A DNA stretch of 13,853 nucleotides, from positions 32,269 through 46,121 of the forward strand of contig PLYD01000185.1 in assembly GCA_003151665.1 (NCBI GenBank), read 5' to 3'. Numbering within the stretch: position 1 is the first letter of the stretch; the number at the start of each line of letters is the position of its first letter. Both the position numbers and the translations under genes were made by a program. The stretch comes from Candidatus Dormiibacterota bacterium (GTDB lineage Bacteria > Chloroflexota > Dormibacteria > Dormibacterales > Dormibacteraceae). The notes under the pieces are model-generated. The model made no database searches and was not told the DNA's origin. It saw only the letters and a list, made by a program, of their open reading frames with translations. Positions 12,665 through 13,853 of the stretch are shown in pieces.

Positions 12665-12973
12665 ATGAGCAAAATCGTACCCGTCGAGCTTGTTTCGCTG
12701 GCCAGCATCGTTCCGCCCCTCAACCACGAGGTCAGTGGGGGCTTCAACGCGATGGTGGACGGCAAGCAGGTTCGCGTCCGCGCCGTGCTGGAGCGGACCG
12801 TCGTGATCGAGCACCAGGAAGGCGGCGAGCGCAGCGTCGTGCGCAAGGACAACTGCATGGTCAAGCCCTCGACAGTCGTGTTCGTGCCGGGCAACCCCAA
12901 CAACGGTGTCGGACCACGCCAGTGGCGCAGGCTGCCGGGCAAACCTCCCGCCACCCCAAGGGTCGGGCCCTAG
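12665..12973 (+). CDS. Small protein of unknown family, paralog 2 of a tandem pair
   Basis: A 102-aa protein starting MSKIVPVELVSLASIV. It aligns without gaps to its upstream neighbour across more than 60 residues, sharing ELV, VDG, the 10-residue block AVLERTVVIE and MV-x-P. The acidic stretch and helical tail of paralog 1 are replaced here by a neutral segment and a Gly/Pro/Asn/Arg-rich tail (GNPNNGVGPRQWRRLPGKPP) that is likely unstructured and basic. I chose ATG 12665 because homology starts seven residues in; the upstream reading from 12590 runs through the promoter and hairpin. No membrane segment, metal motif or catalytic signature is evident. It ends 7 nt before the end of the convergent aceB. 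Confidence 0.72.
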   Translation: MSKIVPVELVSLASIVPPLNHEVSGGFNAMVDGKQVRVRAVLERTVVIEHQEGGERSVVRKDNCMVKPSTVVFVPGNPNNGVGPRQWRRLPGKPPATPRVGP

Positions 12974-12980
12974 CCCCAGA

Positions 12981-13853
<873 letters not shown>

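Overview
The window is a 13.9-kb, high-GC, gene-dense bacterial chromosomal segment of mostly housekeeping genes. Several features suggest a monoderm-like member of the Terrabacteria, such as Actinomycetota, Chloroflexota or Dormibacterota: a single TatA with TatC and no visible TatB, a fused methyltransferase/uroporphyrinogen-III synthase, an actinobacterial-style 2-oxoacid dehydrogenase E2, a Zincin_1 metallopeptidase, and short or absent 5' leaders. This placement is inference from gene content; no rRNA or other marker settles it. I see no phage, transposase, CRISPR array or plasmid gene. The two less ordinary stretches are about 8.24-8.67 kb and 12.2-13.0 kb.

Region 1 (1-5627, all minus strand; transcription runs toward low coordinates). 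A tRNA with a UAA anticodon is followed by a small DUF4177-like protein, an orphan OmpR-type response regulator, a long-chain polyprenyl diphosphate synthase, a CobA-like/HemD fusion protein and a membrane-anchored cyclophilin-like protein. Then comes an internal promoter, followed by tatA, tatC and the 5' end of rph (RNase PH), which runs off the left edge. Gaps are short (7-67 nt) and several junctions are ATGA-type overlaps, so this looks like one or two long operons.

Region 2 (5687-8526). A minus-strand 3-hydroxybutyryl-CoA dehydrogenase-like gene and a plus-strand Zincin_1 metallopeptidase diverge with start codons about 10 nt apart. Next are a minus-strand flavin-reductase-like gene, a plus-strand tRNA-Cys(GCA) with encoded CCA, a minus-strand membrane-anchored protein with an HNH-like motif, a 55-nt REP-like inverted repeat, and a 36-codon minus-strand membrane microprotein with a near-perfect Shine-Dalgarno sequence.

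Region 3 (8671-11529, plus strand). A lipoylated E2 acyltransferase, lipA and lipB overlap end to start. The module encodes both a lipoyl-bearing enzyme subunit and the two enzymes that make and attach its cofactor.

Region 4 (11533-13853). A DedA-family membrane protein and two tandem paralogous small proteins of a family I do not recognise lie on the plus strand. They converge on a minus-strand malate synthase A (aceB) cut by the right edge. Two TTGAGC-N16-TAxxxT promoters in this region are each interlocked with a hairpin that lies just after the preceding stop codon.

I found no convincing new multi-gene system. The points most worth a second look are the class-I tRNA with a UAA anticodon, the apparent CTG start of the response regulator, the 36-aa microprotein and adjacent hairpin, the tandem paralogs, and the cyclophilin and CobA-like domains that have lost key family residues.
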